Shown piece after piece: positions 8,330-16,250 of a stretch of 64,000 nt of DNA (within the stretch, counting starts at the first letter, position 1; the number at the start of each line of letters is the position of its first letter). A program made the position numbers and the translations under genes. The notes under the pieces are model-generated. The model was not told the DNA's origin, ran no database searches, and worked only from the letters and a program-made list of their open reading frames with translations. This DNA is from Sphingomonas limnosediminicola. GTDB lineage: Bacteria > Pseudomonadota > Alphaproteobacteria > Sphingomonadales > Sphingomonadaceae. Where the stretch lies: the NCBI RefSeq assembly GCF_039537965.1, contig NZ_BAABBM010000001.1:2393501-2457500 (forward strand). The letters run 5' to 3'.

Positions 8330-9197
8330 ATGGCGAACGTTACTTGGTGCTCGATGGCCTAAGGGGCGTCGCGGCCTTCCTCGTCGTATTTCATCATATC
8401 TCGGTCAATTGGCCGCGCTCGCTGGCCGGCGGTTTCATCGCCGTCGACTTCTTCTTCGTGCTCAGTGGCTTCGTCATGAGCCAGGCATATGACGAGCGGT
8501 TTCGGCAAGGCCTCACTATAAGGCAATTCGTGCACATCAGGTTGCGACGTCTTGTTCCCACGATGTGGGCCGGGATCGTCGTCGGCTTCATCTATTTCTG
8601 TTTCAAGGTTCACTATGTCGCTGCGGGCCTATTTCTGGCCGCTGCGGCTTTCGCGTTCATTCCGCTTATTGGCGCGCAGGCAGGCATTTACCCGCTCGAT
8701 GGCGTGCAGTGGTCGCTGTTCTTCGAGCCGATGCCAACGTCCTCCATGCGAGCATCTTCAGGTTACTTGGCGAGAGGGTTCTGGCCGTCATTGCTTTCCT
8801 TGCACTCACGACGTTCACCATCGGCTCCTACTCGGTTGGCAGCACGGCGGTCGGTGACACGACCGCGATTTTCGTCCTTGGCTTTCCGCAAGTAGTGTTC
8901 GGATACGTAACCGGCATGCTCCTCTACCGGTCTCGATTGCGTCAGTCGCTTCCGCATCTGCCGGCCGCAGTGCCAATAGTGGCGCTGGTCATGATCATCA
9001 TGGCGGTGACCTGGCAGCTCGCCTGGTGGAGCGAAATGCTCGCTGTCATCGCGATGCCGCTGGTTGTGCTGGCGGGCACGCGGGCGATGGCGGCGGCGCC
9101 GGAATTTTGCGACCGGCTAGGGCGTCTGTCGTTCCCGGTTTACGCCGTTCACCTGCCTATCATCCTGGCCTGCTCAGTCATCTTTCATCCTGACTGA
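8330..9197 (+). pseudogene. Acyltransferase family 3 (OafA/NodX-like), frameshifted
   Basis: The first frame gives LVLDGLRGVAAFLVVFHH and VDFFFVLSGFVMS, the N-terminal signature of membrane acyltransferase family 3, and continues to WSLFFE near 8730. From there the family pattern resumes in another frame (ANVLHASIFRLLGERVL) and runs through further hydrophobic helices to a stop at 9197. A single missing base near 8728-8738 explains the shift. The first frame also lacks a convincing start: only a TTG at 8344 is in frame, while the ATG at 8330 enters the signature only after another one-base shift. Two lesions favour a decayed gene over a single sequencing error. Intact members O-acylate surface polysaccharides. 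Confidence 0.75.
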
Positions 9198-9215
9198 ACG
9201 GGCGCTTGCGACCGC

Positions 9216-9587
9216 CTAGCAGCCCGCGCCGGGCACGCAGACGCTTTGCTGGATCTTTTCGACGGCTTCGCGTTCGAGGCGGCGCTGCTCGGCCCATTCG
9301 GTGGCGGTCATGCACACCTTGCGTGAGCGCAGCCGCGTTCCGGGCGTCTCCTCATAATGGCAGACCTGCCGGTTCGCGTCCTTCGAATCGGCGAGCTTCT
9401 TTGCGGTCCACTCCTCGCGCGTGAGACATAGCTCGTAGGGCTTGGCGCCCGGATCGGCGCTGACAACATATTGGCAGACCTTCGGGACGCCAGCAGGTGA
9501 AGCCCCGCTCTGAGATGTCTGGTCGGCCGAAGAAGCGCTGGCGAATGCCAAGGCGGCGGCTGCGACAACGGAACGAACACTGTACAT
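9216..9587 (-). CDS. Secreted cysteine-containing protein with a duplicated module
   Basis: 123 aa with an N-terminal signal peptide of about 21 residues. The mature chain contains two related blocks of about 35 residues: KVCQYVVSADPG...ELCLTREEW and RQVCHYEETPG...RKVCMTATEW. Each has the pattern VCxY...CxTxxEW. The four module cysteines probably pair as two disulfides in the periplasm, and a further pair (VCVPGAGC) ends the protein. The function is not known to me. The gene is transcribed toward the broken acyltransferase, and its upstream neighbour on the same strand has its own terminator. Confidence 0.75.
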   Translation of the reverse strand: MYSVRSVVAAAALAFASASSADQTSQSGASPAGVPKVCQYVVSADPGAKPYELCLTREEWTAKKLADSKDANRQVCHYEETPGTRLRSRKVCMTATEWAEQRRLEREAVEKIQQSVCVPGAGC

Positions 9588-9649
9588 TCTTGTCTCCCGC
9601 TACAGAGATCGCGGGACGATACATGAAAATTGCGGCGCTGGCACGAAGA

Positions 9650-9672
9650 AGCGCGGCCCCGGGGGCCGCGCT
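9650..9672 (-). terminator. Terminator downstream of the charged protein gene
   Basis: AGCGCGGCCCC (9650-9660) and GGGGCCGCGCT (9662-9672) are perfect inverted copies forming a very GC-rich hairpin. Read on the minus strand it is followed by TTCTTCG. It lies about 20 nt after the stop of the minus-strand gene ending at 9693. Confidence 0.65.
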
Positions 9673-9692
9673 CCAATGGGCTGACCGATGGC

Positions 9693-10334
9693 CTAGCGGC
9701 GACGGCCTAGCTGAGTACCGAGCGTCACCGTGTCTTCGGGTTCTGTCGTCGTTTGCGGCTCGTGGGTCTCACTGGTCGTCATCGTGTTGCCTACGGCCGT
9801 GGTTTGTGGCGTGAAAAACTGCTCATCGGCGCCGCTGCCTTGTTCCAGGCCTGTCCCGACACGGAGGCCCTGGCGTTTCTGGCGCCAGCTGTCGAAGTCG
9901 TTGTGGAACTGTTGCTCGCGCTCGCGGCAATAGTCGGCATAGTCGCGGTCGAGCGCTTCGACCTGCTTGTCACGCCAACTGCGATAATGATCGTCGGGAT
10001 GGCTGCTGACGCCGCGCCGGCCTTCGCCGCGTTCCCGGTCCCAGCTGCTGTATCTGCGCTCGTCGCGGTCACCGCCGCCAAAGGTTTCACGCGCCCTGTC
10101 GCCAAGGCGGTCGAAAAAGCCGCGATGCTCGCCGCCGCGCTCGCGCTCGCGATCGCCGAACATGAAATCGCCGCGCCCTAGATCGCGGTCCTGCGAGCCT
10201 CGGTCTTGCTGCTGCCAGTCGCGATCATGTCCCCGCCAATCGCGTTCCGAGCGTTCGCGCCACCGATCGTCGCGGTCGCGATCGCTGCCGCCAAAGTCGC
10301 GGTCGAATTCATCGTGAAGATACCCGTGTGCCAT
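9693..10334 (-). CDS. Highly charged Arg/Asp-rich protein
   Basis: 213 aa with no signal peptide. The first 125 residues are an almost unbroken run of R, D, E and G in alternating RDRD patterns. They enclose a segment GFFDRLGDRARETFGG that resembles the 'GxxDRxxDxxxxxFG' segment seen in sphingomonad stress-type proteins. A second segment, HYRSWRDKQVEALDRDYADY, looks like a folded helical block. The C-terminal 40 residues are Thr/Glu-rich and probably disordered. It is likely cytoplasmic. Function unknown; the composition suggests a desiccation- or stress-related hydrophilin-like protein, which is inference only. Confidence 0.7.
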   Translation of the reverse strand: MAHGYLHDEFDRDFGGSDRDRDDRWRERSERDWRGHDRDWQQQDRGSQDRDLGRGDFMFGDRERERGGEHRGFFDRLGDRARETFGGGDRDERRYSSWDRERGEGRRGVSSHPDDHYRSWRDKQVEALDRDYADYCREREQQFHNDFDSWRQKRQGLRVGTGLEQGSGADEQFFTPQTTAVGNTMTTSETHEPQTTTEPEDTVTLGTQLGRRR

Positions 10335-10429
10335 GATCGGCCTCCGTTACTGATCCGCAAGGTTAAACGAACGAGTGTCGGGAATGATGCTGCTTCTCGT
10401 CGACAGGGCGGAGGCCTTTGTCGCAGCAG

Positions 10430-11800
10430 TTAGGCGGCTCGCACCTTTCCCTCCTCGCCCGGACGAAGCGGAAGTTCGAGCGCGGTTAGCAAGCCGGGAT
10501 GATTGTCCTCGAGCAGAAGAGTCCCGTCGTGGAGGTGCGCGATTGCCTCTGCCAGCGCGAGGCCGAGGCCGGCGCCCTCGTTGGATCGGCTGGAATCGAG
10601 GCGGCCGAAGCGGCGCCTGGCTTCGCTGCGCCGCTCCGCCGGAATGCCGGGGCCGCGATCGGCGACCTCGATCCGGACATTCCGGCCGTCGCTCTTCGCG
10701 GCGATCCGGATTTCGCCACCCGACGATCCGTAACGAACGGCATTCTCGATGAGGTTGCTGAGCGCCTGGGCAAGCAACTGGCGATGACCGAACATAGGAA
10801 TTGCGCGCGCCGGGCGGTCATATTCGAGCGTCGCGCCGGCTTCATCGGCAAGGGGCTCGTACATTTCGGTCAGCTCCGCACCGAGCTCGCCAAGGTCGAA
10901 CCAGTTGAACTGCTTGCGGCCGGTGAGCGCTTCAGAGCGGCTGATTTCGAGCACGCCGGTGAGGATCCGCATCAACTGATCGGCCTGGCGGATGACGCTT
11001 CCGAGCAGCTCTTCCTGCTCGCGCGGGTCGCTCGTTTCCGCCGCCGCCGTCGCCGCTGAGCGCATCCGGCTGACCGGCGAGCGAAGGTCGTGGGCGAGGG
11101 AGTCCGTTAGCATCGTGAGCTCCTTCATCAGGCGCTCGATCCGGTCGAGCATCGCGTTGATCTGCTGCGCCAGCCGGTCGAAGGCGTCGCCTGCGCCAGA
11201 CAGCGGAACGCGCTGGCTAAGGTCGTGACCGCTGATGCGGTCGGCGACCACGGCAATGTTGCGGACGCGCGCGCCAACGTAATGCGCAAGGATAACGCCG
11301 CAGGCGAGGCCGAGCAGGCTTGCCATGACCAGAGCGATGAGGAGCGAGCTTTCGAGCGTCTCGCGAATGGCCAGGCCATCGCTGGAAATCCGCCCGCTAA
11401 CCAGCCACTGGCCGTTGGGAAGGCGATGCATGACGACGGCGGCTTCGCGCGGCGTTGGCTGGCCGCGCAGGCGCAGGAAGCCGTTGCGATAACCCTCGAT
11501 GCGTCCGCCGGGCGGCGGCTCCGCGATATTGCCTTTCAGTTCGCGCCCGTTAGCGTCCAACAGCGCAACGGCCGTCTGTGGATCGGCGTAGCTGATCGTG
11601 TCGTTGATCGCGTCGTCGAGCGCAGCGTCACCGCCGGATCGGTACACGTCGGCAAGCACACGGCCTTGCTCGACCACCTGCTGGCGCAGCGTGCTGACCG
11701 CCTCGTCATGTGTCCGAAAGTAGATGAATCCTATGACTGCAAGGTTGGCGAGCAGCGCAAGGAAGCCCGCCAGCAGGGCGATTCGCAACGTCGTAGGCAC
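10430..11800 (-). CDS. Sensor histidine kinase (HAMP-HisKA-HATPase)
   Basis: 456 aa from the GTG at 11800, 17 nt after the stop of the response-regulator gene; the frame is open further upstream but only inside that gene. Helix 1 spans about residues 6-27 and helix 2 about 151-174, bracketing a periplasmic sensor domain of about 120 residues. A HAMP domain follows, then an H-box SLAHDLRSPVSRM with His237. The HATPase domain has the N-box LIENAVRYG, the G1 box DRGPGIP and the G2 box GAGLGLALA. It is probably an active kinase paired with the adjacent OmpR-type regulator. The signal is unknown. Confidence 0.93.
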   Translation of the reverse strand: MPTTLRIALLAGFLALLANLAVIGFIYFRTHDEAVSTLRQQVVEQGRVLADVYRSGGDAALDDAINDTISYADPQTAVALLDANGRELKGNIAEPPPGGRIEGYRNGFLRLRGQPTPREAAVVMHRLPNGQWLVSGRISSDGLAIRETLESSLLIALVMASLLGLACGVILAHYVGARVRNIAVVADRISGHDLSQRVPLSGAGDAFDRLAQQINAMLDRIERLMKELTMLTDSLAHDLRSPVSRMRSAATAAAETSDPREQEELLGSVIRQADQLMRILTGVLEISRSEALTGRKQFNWFDLGELGAELTEMYEPLADEAGATLEYDRPARAIPMFGHRQLLAQALSNLIENAVRYGSSGGEIRIAAKSDGRNVRIEVADRGPGIPAERRSEARRRFGRLDSSRSNEGAGLGLALAEAIAHLHDGTLLLEDNHPGLLTALELPLRPGEEGKVRAA

Positions 11801-11817
11801 GGATGGGGCTATAACCG

Positions 11818-12501
11818 CTACGCCGCGAGCATGTAGCCCGCGCCCCTCACCGTATGCAGAAGCGGCTTTTCGAACCCATCGTCGAGCTTGCGGCGAAGCC
11901 GGCTGACGTGGACGTCGATGACGTTGGTACCTGGATCGAAATGGTAATCCCATACTTGCTCAAGGAGCATGGTGCGGGTCACGACGCGGCCCTCGTTACG
12001 AGCGAAATATTCGAGCAACAGATACTCGCGTGGCTTGAGGTCGAGCTTCTTGCCACTGCGCTTCACGGAGCGCGCGAGCGGATCGATTTCGAGATCGCCG
12101 ACCGTCAGGCGGTGCTCGGCCGGATCGATCCGTGACTCGCGGCGGCGCAGAAGCGCATTCACGCGCGCCAAAAGCTCGGCGAAGGAAAAGGGTTTCACGA
12201 GATAATCGTCGGAGCCGTGCTCCAGCCCCTCTATGCGATCGCCGACGGAAGCGAGCGCGGAGAGGATCAGCACCGGCGTATCGATGCTTGCCGCGCGCAG
12301 CGCCTTCAGCACCGACAGGCCGTCGAGTGCCGGCAACATGCGGTCGAGAATGATGAGGTCGAAGCTGCCGTCGGTGGCGCGGAACAGGCCGTCCTGGCCG
12401 TTCGTCGCCTGCTCGACGCTATGGCCTTCCTGGGTCAGGCCCTTGGCGAGGTAATCCGCGGTCTCGCGATCATCCTCAACAAGCAGGATCTTTCGTCCCA
12501 T
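11818..12501 (-). CDS. OmpR-family response regulator
   Basis: 227 aa from the ATG at 12501; upstream in-frame residues lack receiver character. The receiver domain (residues 1-115) has the acidic pair in LLVEDDRE, the phosphoacceptor Asp53 in LIILDRMLP and Lys103 in YLVKPFSF. The C-terminal winged helix (about 130-227) contains LKPREYLLLEYFARNEGRVVT in two conserved pieces and ends VRGAGYMLAA. It is transcribed upstream of the sensor kinase gene in one operon. The targets are unknown. Confidence 0.95.
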   Translation of the reverse strand: MGRKILLVEDDRETADYLAKGLTQEGHSVEQATNGQDGLFRATDGSFDLIILDRMLPALDGLSVLKALRAASIDTPVLILSALASVGDRIEGLEHGSDDYLVKPFSFAELLARVNALLRRRESRIDPAEHRLTVGDLEIDPLARSVKRSGKKLDLKPREYLLLEYFARNEGRVVTRTMLLEQVWDYHFDPGTNVIDVHVSRLRRKLDDGFEKPLLHTVRGAGYMLAA

Positions 12502-12539
12502 TGCTACTCCAGCCTGGCTGTTCAGCGCTAAGATAGTAG

Positions 12540-12596
12540 CTTCCGTGCGCCGTGCCGAGGGGAAGTACGGCAACCCCTAGCCGGGACGCACGGAAG
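12540..12596. repeat. Long imperfect hairpin between the KH-rich gene and the response regulator
   Basis: The outer arms CTTCCGTGCG (12540-12549) and CGCACGGAAG (12587-12596) are a perfect 10-bp inverted repeat. Inside, CCGAGGGG and CCCCTAGCCGG can pair imperfectly. It follows the stop of the minus-strand KH-rich gene and precedes the two-component operon. It may work as a terminator although no long U-run follows. Confidence 0.45.
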
Positions 12597-12605
12597 CGGT
12601 TCAGT

Positions 12606-12845
12606 TTACTTGGTCTTGGTGGTTTCCGTGATCTTCTTGACGGTCTTGTGCGAAGTCTTGTGCGTGGCCGTATGATGCTTGCGCTTGTGATGACGCTTGC
12701 TGTGGTGCTTGACGTTCGCATGGGCCGCGCCCTTGGCGGCGACCGGCGTCGTCTTCGTGGTGGTGGTCTTGGTGGTCGTGGTCTGGGCGAGTGCCGGAGA
12801 TGCGATCAGGCCAAGCGCTGTCATGGACGCAATCAACGCTTTCAT
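12606..12845 (-). CDS. Small secreted Lys/His/Thr-rich protein
   Basis: 79 aa. The ATG has a perfect GGAGGA site 7 nt upstream. Residues 1-20 are a Sec signal peptide ending SPALA-Q. The mature 59 residues consist almost entirely of Thr, Lys, His, Ala and Val (runs such as TTTTKTTTTKTT, KHHSKRHHKRKHH, HKTSHKT). The protein is strongly basic, has no predicted fold and contains many possible metal- or polyanion-binding histidines. A second small basic secreted protein gene lies upstream on the same strand (13015-13176). Function unknown. Confidence 0.7.
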   Translation of the reverse strand: MKALIASMTALGLIASPALAQTTTTKTTTTKTTPVAAKGAAHANVKHHSKRHHKRKHHTATHKTSHKTVKKITETTKTK

Positions 12846-12968
12846 ATGTCTTCCTCCTTATTCCCGCCAAAATTTCGGGGCGGGGTGAATCTAGGGCGCG
12901 GCAATTCTCAGCCCGGTGGCTGCGAGGTTACATGCAGTTCATCCGGCTCTCGTACCGCTGGAGGGTGC

Positions 12969-12995
12969 CCGCCCGGCTGAGGGGATGCCGGGCGG
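12969..12995. repeat. 9-bp perfect inverted repeat, hairpin after the 53-aa gene
   Basis: CCGCCCGGC (12969-12977) and GCCGGGCGG (12987-12995) with a 9-nt loop. It lies 20-45 nt after the stop of the minus-strand gene ending at 13015, so it is probably a terminator stem, but no U-tract follows on that strand. Confidence 0.45.
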
Positions 12996-13014
12996 ACGAA
13001 CCGTCGGGAGAGGC

Positions 13015-13176
13015 TTACTTTGGGGCCTTGGCGGCTTTCTTGGCGGCCTTCGAGTCGGCCAGCTTGTTCTTCTGAACTTTGGCGGCTTTGACGGGCGCCT
13101 TCGCGGTGGTGGCGGCGACAGCCGGGGCCGCGACAACGCTGAGGGCGGCGAGGGAAGCGATCAGGATGCGTTTCAT
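13015..13176 (-). CDS. Very small secreted Lys/Ala-rich protein
   Basis: 53 aa from the ATG at 13176. Residues 1-21 are a signal peptide (MKRILIASLAALSVVAAPAVA). The mature 32 residues are nearly all Ala and Lys (AKAPVKAAKVQKNK, KAAKKAAKAPK). The composition resembles the preceding Lys/His-rich protein: short, exported, basic and disordered. It is on the minus strand and diverges from the Rrf2 regulator gene. No function is recognisable. Confidence 0.6.
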   Translation of the reverse strand: MKRILIASLAALSVVAAPAVAATTAKAPVKAAKVQKNKLADSKAAKKAAKAPK

Positions 13177-13331
13177 CTTGGTTGAACTCCGTCGAATGTG
13201 GGCTCGGAGCGAGCCGAAGCTCCCACTAACCGCCGCGGCATCACCCCATGATTTCAGCGGAATGAAGACTTGTTCACGCTCAAGAGGTCGCACCTTTGCG
13301 CTCGTCGCAGCGGGCGCTACGGTTGCGTTAG

Positions 13332-13766
13332 ATGATCGCGCAAAAGACCCGATATGCGTTGCGCTCGCTGCTGTTCCTCGCCGAGGAGCAGGGCGGAGCG
13401 CCAGTTCAGCTCAGCCGGATTGCCGAGACGCAGCGCGTCCCGCCCAAATATCTCGAGCTCATCATGCTCGACCTGAAAAAATCAGGTCTGGTGAAGAGCG
13501 CGCGAGGGCCAAAGGGCGGCTACCAACTGACGCGGCCGGCAGCCGATATTTCATTCGGCGAAATCGTTCGGACGATGGAAGGGCCAATTGCGCTGGTGTC
13601 CTGTGCCAGCGTCAATTTCTACGCGCCGTGTGGCGACTGCCAAGACGAGGCGACGTGCGCGATTCGCCGCGCTTTCGCGGTGCTTCGCGACCAGAGTACC
13701 AAAGTGCTGGATTCCATCTCGTTGGCCGAAGGCGCTCAGTGGGAAGAGCGCCTGGGCAGCAACTAA
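13332..13766 (+). CDS. Rrf2-family transcriptional regulator, probable Fe-S sensor
   Basis: 144 aa. The N-terminal winged helix (MIAQKTRYALRSLLFLA, then RIAETQRVPPKYLELI and LVKSARGPKGGYQL) is the Rrf2 signature. Cysteines at 91, 100, 103 and 109 (CASVNFYAPCGDCQDEATC) can ligate an iron-sulfur cluster, as in IscR/NsrR-type members, though the spacing differs from E. coli IscR. No isc or suf genes are nearby, so it is a stand-alone regulator. The membrane protein gene 12 nt downstream is probably co-transcribed. Confidence 0.92.
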   Translation: MIAQKTRYALRSLLFLAEEQGGAPVQLSRIAETQRVPPKYLELIMLDLKKSGLVKSARGPKGGYQLTRPAADISFGEIVRTMEGPIALVSCASVNFYAPCGDCQDEATCAIRRAFAVLRDQSTKVLDSISLAEGAQWEERLGSN

Positions 13767-13778
13767 GAGGGACGCAAA

Positions 13779-14210
13779 ATGGACGAACAGTACAAGCCTC
13801 AGCCCGTAGCCCGCTGGTTCACGGTCGCCGCCATCGCCTCGCTGCTGTTCATGGGACTCGGGTGCATCAGCTATCTGATGCATGTGTTCGCCAACCCGGC
13901 GGCCATGCCTCTCGACCAGCGCGCGGCGTTCGATGCGGAGCCGGCTTGGGTGACGGGCGCTTATGCGGTGGCGGTTTGGGGCGGTCTCGCCGGCGCAATC
14001 CTGCTGTTGCTGCGTAAGAAGGCTGGCGAGTTGCTCTTGCTGCTGTCGGTTGCAGCCGTGCTCGTTTGGTTGGCGGGGCTGGTTCTGGTCACGCCATTGC
14101 GCGAAAATATGTCGGCGAACGACTTGCTGGTTGCGATGGTGGTCGCAGCGCTGACCTGGACGATTTACTGGTTCGCGCGCCACTCACGGCAGCGCGGTTG
14201 GCTCAGCTGA
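13779..14210 (+). CDS. Four-helix integral membrane protein, unknown
   Basis: 143 aa with an ATG preceded by AGAGGGA. Four hydrophobic helices are visible near residues 14-35, 60-78, 84-104 and 111-130, with a soluble loop between helices 1 and 2 (FANPAAMPLDQRAAFDAEPAW). The pattern matches small sphingomonad membrane proteins of unknown role. Only 12 nt separate it from the Rrf2 regulator, so it may be that regulator's target or partner. Confidence 0.75.
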   Translation: MDEQYKPQPVARWFTVAAIASLLFMGLGCISYLMHVFANPAAMPLDQRAAFDAEPAWVTGAYAVAVWGGLAGAILLLLRKKAGELLLLLSVAAVLVWLAGLVLVTPLRENMSANDLLVAMVVAALTWTIYWFARHSRQRGWLS

Positions 14211-14393
14211 TCAGCCCGGGAAGCCGGAATGCGCGCGTAGCGACGATCGCGCTGTGAACGCGAGAGGCGCCTGATTGGCCTGCAACAAAGCTTGCGGTTG
14301 CGGGGGGCTGGCGGGCTGGCGGGCAAGAACCGCTGTCGGAAGCGACAGCAAAACCGCGAGCCCGATGTCGCCAAGCATGCGGCGATCGATCAT
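14211..14393 (-). CDS. Possible small secreted protein
   Basis: 60 aa. It has a GGAG ribosome binding site about 9 nt before its ATG and an N-terminal signal-peptide-like stretch (LGDIGLAVLLSLPTAVLA). The rest is Ala/Pro/Gln-rich and unremarkable. It ends exactly where the convergent membrane protein gene ends. The signal peptide and ribosome site are the only support; it could be a chance open frame. Confidence 0.4.
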   Translation of the reverse strand: MIDRRMLGDIGLAVLLSLPTAVLARQPASPPQPQALLQANQAPLAFTARSSLRAHSGFPG

Positions 14394-14539
14394 CGGAATT
14401 CTCCAAAATCAAATCACGCGAGGCGTACCCGCGCACTTGTGATCAGTAAGTCCGGAAGCCGATCAAAGTTCCTTCTGTTCCGTGCCCGTAACAGCGCTCT
14501 ACTGGCGGGGTTAACGTCGGGCCGTTAGAAGGCCGCGCC

Positions 14540-15430
14540 ATGTCGACTTTCACAATGGACACCTCCACCAGCCGCGCGACGCCGACGCCCGTGCCCGGCA
14601 AACGCATGACCGCGCCCTCGATCCGAGCGCGTAAGGAGAAGGTCGAAGGCGGGTATCGGACCGAGCAACCGCTCGTCATGCTGACAGCCTACACAATGCG
14701 AATGGCGCAACTGCTCGACCCGCACTGCGACATGCTGCTGGTCGGGGACAGCCTTGGCCAGGTTATCTACGGCCTGCCGTCGACGATCCCGGTGACGCTC
14801 GAGATGATGTGCGCGCATGGGGCCGCGGTGGTGCGCGGCAGTTGGCACTCGCTCGTTGCCGTCGACATGCCCTTCGGCTCTTACGAGGGATCGCCTGATC
14901 AGGCTTTCGCCAACGCCTCGCGGATCATGAAGGAAACCGGCTGCGCGGCAGTGAAGCTGGAGGGCGGGGAGGCGATGGCGCCGACCGTCGACTTCCTGAC
15001 TCGTCGCGGCATTCCGGTGATCGGCCATGTTGGCCTCACGCCGCAGGCTGTGAATATCCTCGGCGGCTATGGCGCCCGCGGAAAGACCGGCGACGAGGCC
15101 AAGCTAATCGAGCGCGACGCCCTGGCCGTGTCGGAAGCCGGCGCCTTCTGCATCGTCGTCGAAGGTGTGATGGAAGAAATTGCAACGACGATTGCGCAAA
15201 AGGTGGCGGCGCCAATCATCGGAATCGGTGCGTCGGCCGAATGCGACGGCCAGGTCCTCGTCACCGACGATATGCTCGGAATGTTCGAGCGGACGCCGCG
15301 TTTCGTGAAGCGCTTCGACGATCTCGCCGCCCGGATCAGCGAGGCGGCGCGCACCTATGCGGAGGAAGTGCGCGGGCGCACTTTCCCCACCGCGGACCAA
15401 ACATATCGGCCGAAGCCGCGGCAGGATTGA
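14540..15430 (+). CDS. panB: 3-methyl-2-oxobutanoate hydroxymethyltransferase
   Basis: 296 aa, with a second possible ATG at 14555. It is a TIM-barrel enzyme of the PanB family: [34 protein letters not shown] and [13 protein letters not shown] follow the family order, and the metal-binding Asp lies in VGDSLG. It transfers a hydroxymethyl group from methylene-THF to alpha-ketoisovalerate, the first committed step of pantothenate and CoA synthesis, in the cytoplasm. panC is not adjacent. The N-terminal 25 residues are Thr/Pro-rich and longer than usual, so the true start could be downstream. Confidence 0.95.
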   Translation: MSTFTMDTSTSRATPTPVPGKRMTAPSIRARKEKVEGGYRTEQPLVMLTAYTMRMAQLLDPHCDMLLVGDSLGQVIYGLPSTIPVTLEMMCAHGAAVVRGSWHSLVAVDMPFGSYEGSPDQAFANASRIMKETGCAAVKLEGGEAMAPTVDFLTRRGIPVIGHVGLTPQAVNILGGYGARGKTGDEAKLIERDALAVSEAGAFCIVVEGVMEEIATTIAQKVAAPIIGIGASAECDGQVLVTDDMLGMFERTPRFVKRFDDLAARISEAARTYAEEVRGRTFPTADQTYRPKPRQD

Positions 15431-15543
15431 TGTTCCCTTTGCCTTTTACGTCATAGCCGCTAGACGAAGCGCCGCCAGCTTCCATTCATCGAGGGTGGGG
15501 AAGGAAGCGCCCGGCATTCATCCACTTTGGCGCTGAGGACAAA

Positions 15544-16242
15544 TTGGCGGAGCCTCCGGAGCATAACGAAACTTTCCTTCGCGAGGTCGACGAGAACCTT
15601 CGCCGCGACCGCGTCCATGACTTCTGGAAGAAGTATGGGCTGTGGGTCGGCGTCGCTGTTGGCGCGTTCCTGATCGCGAGTGGCGGCTTCATCTGGTGGC
15701 AGAACCACAAGCTTCAGCAGTCCGAGGCGCAGGTCGAGCAGTTCGCGGAGGTTCTGAAGAACGTCGGCCAAGGCTCGCGCGGCACCTCGGTCAAGCAACT
15801 CGACGATTTGTCGGAGAATGGCAGCAAGGCCGTTCGCGCCACGGCGCTGTTCACCCGCGCGGCAATGGCGATCGAGGATAACGACCTGAAGCTCGCCGCT
15901 GCCAAATATGGCGAAATCGCGGGCGACAGCTCGCTCCCCAAGCCGTTCCGCGACGCGGCGCTCATCCGCCAGACCGCGCTTCAGTTCGACCAGCTTCAGC
16001 CGAGCCAGGTCATCGACCGGCTTGCACCGCTCGCCAAGCCGGGCGCGCCGTGGTTCGGCACGGCCGGTGAGATGACCGGCCTCGCGCTCATCAAGCAGGG
16101 TCACAAAGATCAGGCGGCGAAGCTATTTTCGACTATCGCAAAGGACAATTCCGTTCCGCCCGAGATTCGCAGCCGTTCCGTCCAGCTCGCCGGGAGTCTC
16201 GGCGTGGACGCGAGCAGCTTTCTCGCCGGACCGCGTCAGTAG
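15544..16242 (+). CDS. TPR_21/YfgM-like membrane-anchored protein
   Basis: 232 aa from a TTG with GAGGA about 5 nt upstream; no better in-frame start exists. A cytoplasmic N-terminus (DENLRRDRVHDFWKKYG) precedes one transmembrane helix (residues 33-49, LWVGVAVGAFLIASGGF). The periplasmic part is alpha-helical and TPR-like. This layout and the neighbours bamB and der match the E. coli yfgM-bamB-der arrangement. YfgM is an ancillary factor of the SecYEG translocon and periplasmic chaperones. The start codon is 8 nt before bamB's region is coupled, so the two genes are probably one operon. Confidence 0.88.
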   Translation: MAEPPEHNETFLREVDENLRRDRVHDFWKKYGLWVGVAVGAFLIASGGFIWWQNHKLQQSEAQVEQFAEVLKNVGQGSRGTSVKQLDDLSENGSKAVRATALFTRAAMAIEDNDLKLAAAKYGEIAGDSSLPKPFRDAALIRQTALQFDQLQPSQVIDRLAPLAKPGAPWFGTAGEMTGLALIKQGHKDQAAKLFSTIAKDNSVPPEIRSRSVQLAGSLGVDASSFLAGPRQ

Positions 16243-16250
16243 GATCGACG

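Noticed and set aside
8728..8738. Programmed frameshift in the acyltransferase
   Set aside because: No slippery heptamer is visible and a second start-region lesion exists, so decay or error is simpler.
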